64,000 nucleotides of DNA from CAYXLI01 sp964464925 (lineage in GTDB: Bacteria; Acidobacteriota; Terriglobia; Bryobacterales; Bryobacteraceae), in NCBI GenBank assembly GCA_964464925.1, contig CAYXLI010000005.1, forward strand, positions 62,001-126,000, in the 5' to 3' direction. Both the position numbers and the translations under genes were made by a program. Under the pieces are notes generated by a model that had not been told where the DNA came from, made no database searches, and saw nothing but the letters and a program-made list of their open reading frames with translations. Shown piece after piece: positions 43,972 through 51,655 of the stretch (position 1 is the stretch's first letter; every line of letters starts with the position of its first letter).

Positions 43972-44906
43972 TCACTCAAGCGGCGTAACAAATCGGCCTT
44001 GAACTCGGGCGCGGGCGTGTGGCAGTAGGCTACCTTTCTTCCGGCACGCAGGTCCGCGTCCACCAGTAGATACGCCTTGTCGCCTTTCGGTTTCGTATCA
44101 TCCGGCAACATTTGGACCTGCGCCGGAATCTCCTCACACTTCACGAGTTGTGGAGTAGTCAGGTACGCTACGGCGAGCGTGTCAAACGGATTGAAGCCCT
44201 CAGCCCCAAAGTTCTTTTTCCAGAGATTCAACCAATCGCTAGCCGGCCTATAAAGAAACTCCCCCGCAGAATTCGCCTTGCGCAGGCTGTCGAGGTCACT
44301 TGCGTGCATCCACACCTTGGAGGAAACTTCCCACGGCGCAAGGGCGATCGGGATGCCCGACGCGAGCAGAATCTGGAATCCTGTTGGATCCATTTCAAAA
44401 TTGAAATCGCGGAACGGGACCTGCTGCTTCGGACCTGCAATAAAGTGCTGGTCAATGCGCCGTCCGGCAACCGCCACAATCTGCTTGATGCGGAATTTCA
44501 AATCGGGATGAGCATTGAGAACCGCGGCCACATTGGTTACGGGACCAAGGACCAGGATCGTGAGTTGCTCCTTCTTCAAGGCCGCCGCCAGCGCCTTCGA
44601 CGCCTCCGTTTCATGCGTCAGGTCCGTTGCCGAAGCAGCCCCGCGGTACACCTTCAAACCCCTGGGTCCGAAGTGTCCAACGATCTCTTTAGCGATCGGA
44701 TATGCCGTATCCAGAGGCGCGTTGCCGAAGCATACGCTGACACCGCGTATGGAGAGTTCGGGCGAGTGGAACGCCTGCACGAGCGCGAATCCGTCATCTA
44801 CCTCGTGCCCGCCGGCTTGCACGGAAGGGTCCGTATCGATCCACACTGGCGTAGCCGCAAGAACGTTTTGGGCCGCCGCCAGGAGAAAAACGAAAAGCAG
44901 AATCAT
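43968..44906 (-). CDS. Exported nucleoside hydrolase (IunH family)
   Basis: Cleaves the N-glycosidic bond of nucleosides. The start ATG 44906 gives 312 residues with a signal peptide (MILLFVFLLAAAQNVLAA); the longer open frame overlaps the kinase gene and is rejected. The calcium-binding Asp cluster is present but stretched: WIDTDPS then an inserted VQAGGHE and VDDGFAL, where the family has DTDPGxDD. The segment LVLGPVTNVAAVL and the late FNPFDTLAVAYL are as in the family. The start overlaps the kinase stop (ATGA) and the stop overlaps the glycosyltransferase start. Periplasmic use is implied. Confidence 0.85.
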   Translation of the reverse strand: MILLFVFLLAAAQNVLAATPVWIDTDPSVQAGGHEVDDGFALVQAFHSPELSIRGVSVCFGNAPLDTAYPIAKEIVGHFGPRGLKVYRGAASATDLTHETEASKALAAALKKEQLTILVLGPVTNVAAVLNAHPDLKFRIKQIVAVAGRRIDQHFIAGPKQQVPFRDFNFEMDPTGFQILLASGIPIALAPWEVSSKVWMHASDLDSLRKANSAGEFLYRPASDWLNLWKKNFGAEGFNPFDTLAVAYLTTPQLVKCEEIPAQVQMLPDDTKPKGDKAYLLVDADLRAGRKVAYCHTPAPEFKADLLRRLSE

Positions 44907-45844
44907 TCCAGAATGAACTCCTTGGATTTTTCGAGAAGCGCCCCTTTTTGCTCCGTCGTGGCCCGCAGAGGTAATTGCGCGACACCCAGAATCCGGCGCA
45001 TAATTTCCACTCCGGCAAACTGCCGGGTCAGGCGGGCGTCGCACCAGCGGCTCATGTGCCGAAGGATGCGATCCGGATCGCTCTGCCCCGCAAGGTACAT
45101 GTGGGCCAGCAAGACCCCGGCATCGAACTCTGGCGGGCCGAAGAAGGCAAACTCGGGGTCAATCACTTTGATGCCGCTCGCGGTTTTCAGCCAGCTTCCA
45201 GGGAAGTAGTCGCCATGAAGAAGGCACGGACCATCTCCGAGATAAAGCTCGCCCAAAAGACGGAGGCACTCCCGGTATGCGCCCGGGAAACTGACACCTG
45301 CCGTAAGCGGCTGGACAAAGATGTACTCGTGGTTCAGCCTACGCATCTTCTCATTGCGGTCGAAATCGGATGCGCGCCCGCGGAATGCACGATGTAAATG
45401 CGCCAGCCAACCCGTCAGCTCTCCGACCTCCTGGTCTGTCAGTGGGGTGCCGCTGTACAGAAAGGTAAAGTCGCGGGCATCGGCGCCCGCGTCCTCCAGC
45501 GCCAGCAAACGATCCGCTTCGCTCAGGCCGATGAGCTTCGGCATGGCACGGGCGAGCTTCGCGTCCTCACCGATCAGTGAATAGAATTTCCCTTCGATCA
45601 CTGCACGGTCTTCAGGAGCCGGGATTTGGGGGTATTTCTCCACGTATGGGCGGGACTGCTTCACAATGAATGTCCGCTGGTTCGTGAAGATACGCAGTGT
45701 GCAATTCATGTTGCCTTCTCCGGCCTTTCCAACAGATTCGACCGCTTCGCTCGAAGTGAGCCAGCCGAGCGCGCGAAGCCTATCCTGCAGTCCGGAAAGA
45801 TCTGCAGCGTCCAAATGGAATCCCATTACCGTGCCTGTCACCAT
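44903..45844 (-). CDS. Methylthioribose-kinase-like phosphotransferase (MtnK/APH superfamily)
   Basis: A 313-residue sugar kinase of the APH fold. AGEGNMNCTLRI and FIVKQSRPYVEKYPQIPAP near 43-76 match S-methyl-5-thioribose kinase (MtnK) well; the later LLHGDYFPGSWL and VIDPEFAFFGPPEFDAGVLLAH supply catalytic Asp and metal ligands. The protein is about 80-90 residues shorter than MtnK, and HGDYFPGSW replaces the usual HGDLHTGSI. It likely phosphorylates C1 of a 5-substituted ribose. GTG and Met7 are possible alternative starts. Its stop overlaps the nucleoside hydrolase start, so the sugar released by the hydrolase may be its substrate. Confidence 0.78.
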   Translation of the reverse strand: MVTGTVMGFHLDAADLSGLQDRLRALGWLTSSEAVESVGKAGEGNMNCTLRIFTNQRTFIVKQSRPYVEKYPQIPAPEDRAVIEGKFYSLIGEDAKLARAMPKLIGLSEADRLLALEDAGADARDFTFLYSGTPLTDQEVGELTGWLAHLHRAFRGRASDFDRNEKMRRLNHEYIFVQPLTAGVSFPGAYRECLRLLGELYLGDGPCLLHGDYFPGSWLKTASGIKVIDPEFAFFGPPEFDAGVLLAHMYLAGQSDPDRILRHMSRWCDARLTRQFAGVEIMRRILGVAQLPLRATTEQKGALLEKSKEFILE

Positions 45845-45872
45845 ATTAGCTGCAAGGGGTCCGGAAATGCGT

Positions 45873-45905
45873 GAGGCAGCGCGGCTTTGGGTTCCGCGCT
45901 GCCTC
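45873..45905. repeat. 12-bp perfect inverted repeat
   Basis: GAGGCAGCGCGG at 45873-45884 and CCGCGCTGCCTC at 45894-45905 enclose CTTTGGGTT. TTT follows on the plus strand, as in a terminator, but no plus-strand gene ends here. On the minus strand it would lie in the leader of the kinase gene, 29 bases before its start. Confidence 0.75.
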
Positions 45906-45991
45906 TTTGGAGTGCAGCAGTGAGTTGTGGGTTGGCTATGTCAGGAGTCGCGAACAGGAAAGGCAGCCAACCACACGGCCATCACCGAAAC

Positions 45992-46039
45992 GAATGATTG
46001 AAGCAATCAAGCTGGCGAGTTTGATTGAGAGAATCATTC
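45992..46039. repeat. Long two-part inverted repeat
   Basis: GAATGATT (45992-45999) pairs with AATCATTC (46032-46039) and CAATCAA (46004-46010) with TTGATTG (46021-46027). The two helices are joined by a symmetric GAAG/AGAG internal loop and closed by a ten-base loop. The low GC of the stem contrasts with the surroundings. Confidence 0.7.
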
Positions 46040-46203
46040 CGGCGATTAGCCTTAGTTGTCCTGAGTAGCTGCACGTCTCGCTCCAAAACTCACGTATTGA
46101 AAATAAAGCAGTTCACTTCGTGCGCTTGGGTGAGTTACACCCAAAATGAGTGAAATCGCGCGCCCGCTCTGGGGCGTCGTACCCTGGAAGAGAGGGCGGA
46201 CCC

Positions 46204-46662
46204 ATGCTGCGTGACCGAAACCTGATCCCGCTGTCCCATCAGCACCACAACGGCCTCGCCCTGTGCGTGCTCACCGAGCGTTCCCTCCGGGCCGACCGCA
46301 GCGCTGCGAATCTTCGCCGTCTCGCACGCCGGTGCGTCGAGCGCTATGAAGCCGAACTCGCAAACCACTTCGACATCGAAGAAACCATCCTGTTCCCCAT
46401 CCTGCCCGACAGCCTGCAGGAAATCGTGACAGAACTCCTCGCCGAACATCGTCGACTGGAAGAACTGGTCGGCCATCTGAGGCAAAAGGAATCGGAAGAC
46501 GATCTTAGGGATTTCTGTAATCTGCTGCGCCGGCATATCCGCCGTGAGGAAAGCGACCTTTTTCAGAGGGCCCAACTCCTCCTGCCGAAAGATCTTTTGG
46601 AAACAGCCGGCGAGGAGATCGATCGCCTGGCGGTTCACGTTTGCATTACGGATCGAAACTGA
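46204..46662 (+). CDS. Hemerythrin-like domain protein
   Basis: A 152-residue single-domain protein starting at ATG 46204 after GAGGGCGG; the frame runs 18 codons further upstream without support. Iron ligands are recognisable: His in PLSHQHHNGL near 9-12, His-Phe-Asp-Ile-Glu-Glu in ANHFDIEETILFPIL, AEHRRLEEL, and RRHIRREESDLFQRAQ. Bacterial hemerythrins bind O2, NO or iron, often for redox defence or sensing. It stands alone on the plus strand between two minus-strand operons, downstream of the hairpin-rich intergenic region. Confidence 0.88.
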   Translation: MLRDRNLIPLSHQHHNGLALCVLTERSLRADRSAANLRRLARRCVERYEAELANHFDIEETILFPILPDSLQEIVTELLAEHRRLEELVGHLRQKESEDDLRDFCNLLRRHIRREESDLFQRAQLLLPKDLLETAGEEIDRLAVHVCITDRN

Positions 46663-46670
46663 TCCTTCTC

Positions 46671-47900
46671 CTAACGGAGTGCCGCGAGCACCTGCTCCGC
46701 CGCGCGCTGGCCTGTCTTGATCGCTCCATGAACCGTGGCGGAGTGCCCGGTGGTCTCCGTCGCCTCCCCGGCGAAGAATAACGTGTCCTCGTGGGGCTCT
46801 GCGAACTTCCGTGCTGCTTCGGCGCCGCCAACCTCCGCATAAGAGTACGCACCCAAGCTGTATGGATCGTTTTGCCAATCATACGTGTAAAACGTGCGTA
46901 GCCGCCGCCGAAGCGAATCGGCAGATTCAGACAGCAGCCCCGTCAATGACTCCAGAGCCTCATGGCACACCTGTTCGGCAGCAAGACCGCTGAGCGGTCT
47001 TGCACGAGCCCCGGCGGCCCAGCCGACCAGCAGCGGCGACGGCTTCGGATGGGTGGTCCAGAACGTTGGGAACTGGCCGCGATCCGTGAAGAGGAAGAAT
47101 GCGTCCGGCAATCGTTCTTCCCAAAAGGGCTCGTCGAAAACGAGACCAATCCGGATAACTTCGCCCATGATCAGTCCCTTGGGCAACGGGACTGCCGGCG
47201 AGAACTGAATGGACCCGGCCTGAAGCACACCCAATGGCACCGTAACAATACAGGCACGCGCGTGGAACTGGCCGGTGTCTTCTTCGATGACGACCCTTCC
47301 GCGGGACCAATCCACCCTCCGGACGGCCACACCGGTGTGAATTTCTATGTTCGGCGGACGCAGGTGCTCGATCAGGGAATCGTACCCGCGCGTTACGCGG
47401 AAAAGCCGGTCGCCATCAATGGATTCTTCCGCGCGCGCAGCCTGCACAAGAGAAAGAACGCTGATCCGGTTCGCGTCGGCCGCGTTGAATCCCTCTACAT
47501 ACTGCGTAGCCCATCGTTTCGCCTCCGCAGGTTCCGGCGATCTCGCAGCGTAGGCAGCGAAGGACTGGTCATTGCGAACCCGCTCCATGCCGCTCATGAC
47601 CCGATCTACGTCCTCCCAAAAGTCATTGTCCTGATGAACGCGCCCTTGTTCGTACGCGTAGCGCTCGCCGTCCAGCTCATAAACCGGAAGACCAGTGCCC
47701 AAGATTTCGGAGGGGTTGCCGTGCACGAACTCGGCTCCAAGTTCGACGGGCACCGGGCAATCGGGATCGTGGATCGTATGTATGCGGCCGCCAATCCGTT
47801 GGCGGGCTTCCAGGATGGCCACTTCCAGTCCCGCGTCTGCCAGGCGCCGGGCGGCGGTGAGACCTGCCGCTCCGGCGCCTATCACAATCACATCGGTCAT
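46671..47900 (-). CDS. Flavin monoamine oxidase family protein
   Basis: The start ATG 47900 gives 409 residues; a longer frame overlaps the cytochrome gene. The FAD-binding motif VIVIGAGAAGLTAARRLADAGL is at residues 4-25, followed by LEARQRIGGRIHT and ELGAEFVHG. The C-terminal FAD motif is DTLFFAGEATETTGHSATVHGAIKTGQRAA. This is the MAO/polyamine-oxidase fold. No signal peptide precedes the flavin motif, so it is cytoplasmic unless exported by a partner. ATGA overlap with the exported cytochrome c gene shows coupled translation. Substrate unknown. Confidence 0.9.
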   Translation of the reverse strand: MTDVIVIGAGAAGLTAARRLADAGLEVAILEARQRIGGRIHTIHDPDCPVPVELGAEFVHGNPSEILGTGLPVYELDGERYAYEQGRVHQDNDFWEDVDRVMSGMERVRNDQSFAAYAARSPEPAEAKRWATQYVEGFNAADANRISVLSLVQAARAEESIDGDRLFRVTRGYDSLIEHLRPPNIEIHTGVAVRRVDWSRGRVVIEEDTGQFHARACIVTVPLGVLQAGSIQFSPAVPLPKGLIMGEVIRIGLVFDEPFWEERLPDAFFLFTDRGQFPTFWTTHPKPSPLLVGWAAGARARPLSGLAAEQVCHEALESLTGLLSESADSLRRRLRTFYTYDWQNDPYSLGAYSYAEVGGAEAARKFAEPHEDTLFFAGEATETTGHSATVHGAIKTGQRAAEQVLAALR

Positions 47901-48301
47901 CTCCTGGTAGACGCCGGCGGCATTCCCAATGTCTTCATCCAGGTCACCAATTGCCAGCGCTGTTCCGGCGGCAAATTCGACCACGACGGCATCCCGCGCC
48001 GTAGACTGCCATTTCGGAGCAGCCAAAATAGCGCGCCCGGAGATGCGTTGGCCACTGTCGGCGAATGCAGCGATGGATTCCGGCCAATCCCGTTTGCATC
48101 CTCTCCGTGACACGACGAGCAGTAACGCAGATACAGCTTGTTCCCAGCCTTCACCGCCTCCTCCTGGCCCTCGTAAGGATTTGCGACTTGGGAGGTCTTT
48201 GGATCTGCGTTGGCCCGTTCGAGCCAGTTACGGTACTTAGGCGCAGCCGCGCCCGCAAGAACGAAGCCCGCGGCCAGCAGCGCGGACAAAAACATCTTCA
48301 T
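47897..48301 (-). CDS. Small exported c-type cytochrome
   Basis: Start ATG 48301 gives 134 residues with a signal peptide (MKMFLSALLAAGFVLAGAAA). One heme c site, CSSCH, is at residues 61-65, and Met104 in RRGMPSW is the probable distal ligand. The protein is a class I (cytochrome_CBB3-like) monoheme carrier with GEDANGIG after the heme motif. Its start overlaps the outer-membrane protein stop, and its stop overlaps the amine oxidase start, both as ATGA. It should carry electrons in the periplasm. Confidence 0.9.
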   Translation of the reverse strand: MKMFLSALLAAGFVLAGAAAPKYRNWLERANADPKTSQVANPYEGQEEAVKAGNKLYLRYCSSCHGEDANGIGRNPSLHSPTVANASPGALFWLLRNGSLRRGMPSWSNLPPEQRWQLVTWMKTLGMPPASTRR

Positions 48302-49176
48302 CGAGTGCCTCCATTCCGCAACAGACGGCCAAACTGGTTGAATTCGTGTGCAATCGTAAAGCGCCATAGCACTCCGTGACTATGGTCGTTCAGGCCGAAG
48401 CCAGGCGAGAACTCCAACGTTGTGTTGTTCGGCAGCGTCCAGGCGATCGCGGGCGCCAGGTAGTGGGACGTGTCGTGAAGTCCGAACTCATGCCGCGTGC
48501 CTAGCCCGCCGTACATCTCCAACCCAACGTGAAAGTTTTCGGCGCAAAAGTTGCAGCGCTCGGGATGGGCCTTCATCCGCAATGGCCGGCTGACCCCCAG
48601 GGCATAGCCGAACTCCCAGGATTCGGGATGGTTGATCACCTTTTCTGCAATGATGTTCTCCGAGACGTTCCAGCCTTTGAAATTGCTCGACAGAATCAGC
48701 TTCGTCTCCAACTCGCGCTTCCTCTCCAGGCGCGTTTCGTCATTCGGCTCAAGCTGATCTTCAACCGTGTCGTGTCCGACGACTTCGCGGAGGCTCTTAT
48801 CGGCTCCGTTCACATCCACCCATTCCACGTAGAGGATCGGGTTAATCCAGTGCTCGCCGAGGAAAGGGCGAAATCGATTCTCGATCCGGTAGCCCGTAAA
48901 CACGGAGCCCTCGTTGCGCGTTCCCTGTCCTGAGAGATAAAGCTCGGTCGTCCACCAAGCCTTCACGCCATACTCGATCTCGAGAAGCGAATTCAGAAAG
49001 GTATTCCCGCCCTTGGGCGAACCGGCTACCTGGCTCGTGGCGATCTCCAGGTTTCCGGGCTCCTCGAGCTTATGGCTATAAGTCACAAAATAAGGCGCAT
49101 CGGCCCCCTTCACCACGCAGGGGACCAGCGCCGAAGAAAAGCAGGCTGCAAGCGCCCACCATCGAATCTGCGGCAT
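48298..49176 (-). CDS. Probable outer-membrane beta-barrel protein
   Basis: Start ATG 49176 follows AAGGAAC and gives 292 residues with a signal peptide (to GADA near residue 27). The mature part alternates polar and aromatic residues in strand-sized units (FVTYSHKLEEPGNLEIATS, TTELYLSGQGTR, WINPILYVEWVDVNG, FEYALGVSRPL-like) as in transporter-type barrels, and ends with HEFNQFGRLLRNGGTR. A CNFC pair lies near residue 210. I cannot assign a substrate. It leads a coupled operon with cytochrome c and amine oxidase. Confidence 0.7.
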   Translation of the reverse strand: MPQIRWWALAACFSSALVPCVVKGADAPYFVTYSHKLEEPGNLEIATSQVAGSPKGGNTFLNSLLEIEYGVKAWWTTELYLSGQGTRNEGSVFTGYRIENRFRPFLGEHWINPILYVEWVDVNGADKSLREVVGHDTVEDQLEPNDETRLERKRELETKLILSSNFKGWNVSENIIAEKVINHPESWEFGYALGVSRPLRMKAHPERCNFCAENFHVGLEMYGGLGTRHEFGLHDTSHYLAPAIAWTLPNNTTLEFSPGFGLNDHSHGVLWRFTIAHEFNQFGRLLRNGGTR

Positions 49177-49310
49177 AAAAGTTCCTTCCGTCACACGCTT
49201 ATTGAAGCTTATTTGCAACTTAACAGAACTTTTGCCAGCAACGCTGCACTTTTGCATCGAGTCACATGCAAACGAGTATCAACTGAGAAATATCCGACCT
49301 GAACGGTCCT

Positions 49311-49349
49311 ATATCGGATCGCGACTAAAAAAGGGTCGCGATCCGATAT
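49311..49349. repeat. 15-bp perfect inverted repeat
   Basis: ATATCGGATCGCGAC at 49311-49325 and GTCGCGATCCGATAT at 49335-49349 enclose TAAAAAAGG. It overlaps the rpoD terminator hairpin: its right arm is used by both structures. Confidence 0.85.
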
Positions 49350-49360
49350 GGATCCGACCC
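49327..49360 (-). terminator. Intrinsic terminator of rpoD
   Basis: On the minus strand GGGTCGGATCC (49360-49350) pairs with GGATCGCGACCC (49344-49333) with one bulged G and a five-base loop, then runs into TTTTTT (49332-49327). It begins 26 bases after the rpoD stop. Confidence 0.8.
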
Positions 49361-49386
49361 TTCACAAAGAGAAATGAATCTGCGTC

Positions 49387-50952
49387 TTAGCGCGCAGCCA
49401 GCAAAGCGCGAAGGTGACGCGCACGCTCCGGGGAACGGAGCTGCCGAAGCGCCTTCGCCTCAATCTGGCGGATGCGCTCGCGCGTGACGTCGAACTCCTG
49501 GCCGATTTCCTCGAGTGTATGCTCGCGCTCGCAGCCGATCCCGAAGCGGAGACGAATGACTTTCTCTTCCTTTGGCGATAGCGTCTTCAGAATATTCGCG
49601 GTCTCGTCGCGAACGTTCGAATCGATCACCGCATCGACGGGCGAACCCACCCAGCGGTCTTCGATCAGGTCGCCTAAGGCCGATTCGCCGTCGCGGCCGA
49701 CCGGAGTTTCCAGCGAAACCGGATCGCGCGAAATCGTCTTCAGCTTCTGCACCTTCTCCACCGGAATGTCCATCCGGCGGCTGATCTCTTCATTCGTTGG
49801 AGCGCGGCCAAGTTCCTTCTCCAACTCGCGCGTCGCGCGAAGGAACTTGTTCATGCTCTCGTTCATGTGAACCGGGATGCGGATCGTACGGCTCTGGTCG
49901 GCAATCGCACGGGTGATCGCCTGCCGGATCCACCATGTCGCGTAGGTCGAGAACTTGTAACCCCGGCGATATTCGAACTTATCGGCGGCGCGCATCAGGC
50001 CAATATTGCCTTCCTGGATGAGATCCAGCAGATGCAGACCGCGGTTGACATATTTCTTGGCGACCGAAACAACCAGGCGAAGGTTGGCCTCGACCAGATC
50101 CTTCTTGGCCCGCTCGGCTTCGATTTCCCCATGACGGATCACATCAAGCGTGTGCTTGAGCTGTAACGAAGTGGCGCCTACCGTGGCCTCACGCTTCTTT
50201 ACCTCACGCCGCAGTTCCCGGATACGGGGCTGGTTTTCCGCCTTCTTTTTTTCTTCCAGCTTGTGCAGTTCGACTTCGAGGTGGTTCAGTTCTTCGGCCG
50301 CGAGTTCCAGTTCCTTCGTGAACTGCTTCCAGCGGCTGCCCAGGAAGTGAATCTCACGGATCGCCTTGGATGTTTCCACCAGGGAACGGTTCAGCTTCCC
50401 GACCGCCTTCTTCTTCAGCTTCTTGTTTGCTGGAGCTACGGCGTCCGCCTTCTCCTGCAACTGCTGCTGCTTTTTATGCAGGGTAAGGACGTCCGCGAAC
50501 TGCTGGCGGGCCTCGTCGCGGCGCTTCTTGTCCGCGGGGCTCCCCTCTTCGATATCTACACCGCCCAAGTCAACTATGCCGTCGAGTTCTTCGGTGCCTT
50601 TTTTAATCTGCTCAGCCAGATCCACCACGGTCATTTGGATTAGCGGTGAACGGCTGATGGACTTCTGCATCCGGAGCTTGCCGCGCTCCATCTTGCGGGC
50701 AAGCGTAACTTCGCCTTCACGCGTCAACAGCGGCACTGCACCCATTTCGCGCAGATACACGCGTACCGGGTCGTCGGTATAAATCGACTCCTCAACCGGT
50801 TGGCTGGCCTGGGGATCCTCCCCTTCGGCTACCTCTTCCGGATGAAAATAGTTCGCATCTTCATCGAACGGAAGGCCTAAAGGTTCTGTTGCATCTACTA
50901 TGTACTGGTCTTCGAATTGATCCACCTGGGACTCACCTCCCCCAATTTTCAA
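49387..50952 (-). CDS. rpoD: Primary RNA polymerase sigma factor RpoD
   Basis: The 521-residue housekeeping sigma factor. Region 1.2 is at DDPVRVYLREMGAVPLLTREGE (about 60-81), followed by a charged non-conserved spacer (about 110-285). Region 2 has DLVEANLRLVVSVAKKY and the -10 recognition segment YKFSTYATWWIRQAITRAI. Region 3 shows PTNEEISRRMDI, and region 4 ends in HTLEEIGQEFDVTRERIRQIEAKALRQLR, the -35 helix-turn-helix. Region 1.1 is short and acidic. It has its own promoter (51074-51103) and terminator (49327-49360), so it is transcribed singly. Confidence 0.96.
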   Translation of the reverse strand: MKIGGGESQVDQFEDQYIVDATEPLGLPFDEDANYFHPEEVAEGEDPQASQPVEESIYTDDPVRVYLREMGAVPLLTREGEVTLARKMERGKLRMQKSISRSPLIQMTVVDLAEQIKKGTEELDGIVDLGGVDIEEGSPADKKRRDEARQQFADVLTLHKKQQQLQEKADAVAPANKKLKKKAVGKLNRSLVETSKAIREIHFLGSRWKQFTKELELAAEELNHLEVELHKLEEKKKAENQPRIRELRREVKKREATVGATSLQLKHTLDVIRHGEIEAERAKKDLVEANLRLVVSVAKKYVNRGLHLLDLIQEGNIGLMRAADKFEYRRGYKFSTYATWWIRQAITRAIADQSRTIRIPVHMNESMNKFLRATRELEKELGRAPTNEEISRRMDIPVEKVQKLKTISRDPVSLETPVGRDGESALGDLIEDRWVGSPVDAVIDSNVRDETANILKTLSPKEEKVIRLRFGIGCEREHTLEEIGQEFDVTRERIRQIEAKALRQLRSPERARHLRALLAAR

Positions 50953-51073
50953 AAACCGCCGGCGTCTTGGGGACAGACGCGGCGGTTACCCGGAGCATTC
51001 ATTCGCTCGCGCAATAAAAACCTTGGACTTACAGAGGGCTGCTGAGTGTAAGTGGTGCGCAGAACGCTCGACA

Positions 51074-51103
51074 AGTATACCATCAAAATGTCTTCTCTGT
51101 TAA
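51074..51103 (-). promoter_or_regulatory. Sigma-70-type promoter of rpoD
   Basis: On the minus strand TTAACA (51098-51103) and TATACT (51074-51079) are 18 bases apart. Transcription would start near 51067, giving a leader of about 115 bases before ATG 50952. Confidence 0.65.
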
Positions 51104-51190
51104 GCCCCTATCTCAGAAGATGTTGCAGAGGAAAATCGGTTACAGTTTTTTGGGTTGTTCCCTCACCCCATACTGCAAGCGGGACCATCC

Positions 51191-51652
51191 CTAGCCCCTC
51201 TTCGTGCGAATCATCGTCTTCAGCTCGTCCAGAAATGCTTCCACATCCTGAAAATCCCGGTAAACCGAGGCGAACCGGACATAAGCGATCTTGTCCAACC
51301 CGCTCAGCGCATCCATCAGCATTTCTCCTATCTCTGTAGTAGAAAGCTCCCGCTCCGGAGACTCGGCCAGCTTCGCTTCGACCCCATCTATGATATCGGC
51401 GAGCTTACTCATTGCAATAGGACGCTTCTCGCATGCCTTCAGTAGCCCGTTCATTACCTTCTGCCGATCGAACTTCTCCCGGCGTCCATCTTTTTTGATG
51501 ACCATGTACGGGATTTCGTCGATTCTTTCGTAAGTTGTAAAACGGCGCTCGCAGGCAAGACACTCCCGCCTGCGCCGGATCAGTTCGCCTTCTTTGCTTT
51601 CCCGTGAGTCGATCACCTTGTCTTCGCGGTGACCACAGAACGGACAGTTCAT
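51191..51652 (-). CDS. nrdR: Transcriptional repressor NrdR
   Basis: Represses ribonucleotide reductase genes in response to the dATP/ATP balance. The 153-residue protein has the zinc ribbon with Cys3, Cys6, Cys31 and Cys34, the RRRRECLACERRFTTYE segment, and an ATP-cone domain (about 48-140: MVIKKDGRREKFDRQKVMNGLLKAC). The length and order are standard. It starts 3 bases after the stop of the membrane protein gene, so both share a transcript. No nrd gene is in the window. Confidence 0.96.
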   Translation of the reverse strand: MNCPFCGHREDKVIDSRESKEGELIRRRRECLACERRFTTYERIDEIPYMVIKKDGRREKFDRQKVMNGLLKACEKRPIAMSKLADIIDGVEAKLAESPERELSTTEIGEMLMDALSGLDKIAYVRFASVYRDFQDVEAFLDELKTMIRTKRG

Positions 51653-51655
51653 AAA

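Larger units (their letters stand above)
45845..46203. other. Intergenic region with four inverted repeats
   Basis: These 359 bases separate the divergent kinase and hemerythrin genes. They hold at least four hairpin-capable inverted repeats: 45873-45905 (12 perfect pairs), 45930-45972 (8 pairs, wide loop), 45992-46039 (8 plus 7 pairs around an internal loop) and 46126-46144 (7 pairs, 5-base loop). CTCAC at 46089-46093 can also pair with GTGAG at 46131-46135. No riboswitch or tRNA consensus is recognised and no reading frame here is convincing. A structured RNA or dense operator region is possible. Confidence 0.55.

Noticed and set aside
45873..45905. Perfect hairpin as an ordinary terminator
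   Set aside because: Neither strand has a gene ending just before it; the flanking genes diverge from this region.
45871..46068. A 65-codon open frame within the hairpin-rich intergenic region
   Set aside because: It reads through all the inverted repeats and has no ribosome site; the repeats explain the region better.
49311..49349. Perfect inverted repeat as the end of an insertion element
   Set aside because: No transposase or second copy is present, and part of it forms a normal intrinsic terminator for rpoD.
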